A stretch of DNA of 64,000 bases from Phreatobacter sp. (GTDB lineage Bacteria > Pseudomonadota > Alphaproteobacteria > Rhizobiales > Phreatobacteraceae), in NCBI RefSeq assembly GCF_027532945.1, contig NZ_JAPZTZ010000001.1:99891-163890 (forward strand), read 5' to 3'. The notes beneath the pieces are model-generated. The model made no database searches. It was not told where the DNA came from and was given only the letters and a program-made list of their open reading frames with translations. The position numbers and the translations under genes are program-made. Positions within the stretch are counted from its first letter, which is position 1. The number at the start of each line of letters is the position of its first letter. Shown in pieces: positions 63,880 to 64,000 of the stretch.

Positions 63880-64000
63880 GCTTTGCCCCCCACCCCCCCC
63901 CCCCGAGGGCCGCGCCCCCACCCCCCCCGCGGGGGGGGGGCGGTTTACCATGGGGGGGGGTGCATTACCCCCCCCCAATACGGCCCCGGGAAACGGCCCA
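63880..64000. other. Low-quality, homopolymer-rich contig-end sequence
   Basis: Runs of eight to twelve C or G follow one another without coding content (for example around 63894-63903 and 63926-63938). The composition differs abruptly from the rest of the window and resembles low-quality read ends. It should not be annotated. Confidence 0.75.

Overview
The window is GC-rich, densely coding DNA from an alphaproteobacterium, most likely a motile member of the Hyphomicrobiales (Rhizobiales). The main evidence is a circularly permuted, two-piece tmRNA gene with the tag ANDNYAPVAVAA followed by an alpha-type SspB adaptor. A CheY/CheZ pair, a TipF-like degenerate EAL protein, DUF4169 and ribbon-helix-helix small proteins, an extensin-like protein, a TIGR01459-type HAD hydrolase and tripartite tricarboxylate (Tct/Bug) transporters agree with this. 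Genes are tightly packed on both strands with many start/stop overlaps. There is no prophage, insertion sequence, CRISPR array or rRNA, and I found no tRNA. The genus cannot be fixed from sequence alone.

Layout: 1-3 kb, end of an M16 peptidase, a coupled trio of small unknown genes, SURF1 and DUF983 (cytochrome oxidase maturation). 3-6 kb, CheY/CheZ, a HAD hydrolase and a fluoroacetate-dehalogenase-type hydrolase. 6-15 kb, purD, xseA, a membrane-anchored esterase-like hydrolase, a membrane LytTR regulator, a YbdK-type carboxylate-amine ligase, rsmE, a secreted unknown, ubiA and a PaiB-type flavoprotein. 15-23 kb, a chemoreceptor, ribF, a MaoC hydratase, the TipF-like protein, mutL and a patatin. 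23-28 kb, an HSL-family esterase and an SSS-type sensor kinase that are both cut off at one shared point, then mscL. 28-35 kb, rsmD, an RluB-type pseudouridine synthase with a very long repeat tail, tadA, and a two-gene ferric-iron ABC importer behind candidate Irr boxes. 35-42 kb, cysQ, an extensin-like protein, a giant AsmA protein, ssrA, sspB and two small genes. 42-49 kb, tctBA, a YHS protein, thyA, a MazG-like gene, nhaR/terC and folA. 49-54 kb, hflKC, DUF2065, sdhB, a protease-inhibitor lipoprotein, an acetyltransferase and rpmE. 54-64 kb, an MsbA-type ABC exporter, an acetyltransferase, a MotB-like/MotA-like pair, a class III aminotransferase, another acetyltransferase, a Bug-type binding protein and an amidase.

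Functional links: ssrA and sspB supply the tag and the ClpX adaptor of one quality-control route. thyA, the MazG-like gene and folA serve thymidylate/folate metabolism and nucleotide-pool control. CheY, CheZ, the chemoreceptor and the TipF-like protein indicate a flagellated, chemotactic cell. SURF1, DUF983, sdhB and ubiA belong to respiration.

The most important anomaly is at 24431-24440. A plus-strand esterase and a minus-strand sensor kinase run tail to tail into each other, and each loses its expected C-terminus at a shared 10-base stretch. This is either a microhomology deletion or an assembly misjoin. The last ~120 bases are homopolymer-rich and look like unreliable contig-end sequence, so assembly error must be considered.
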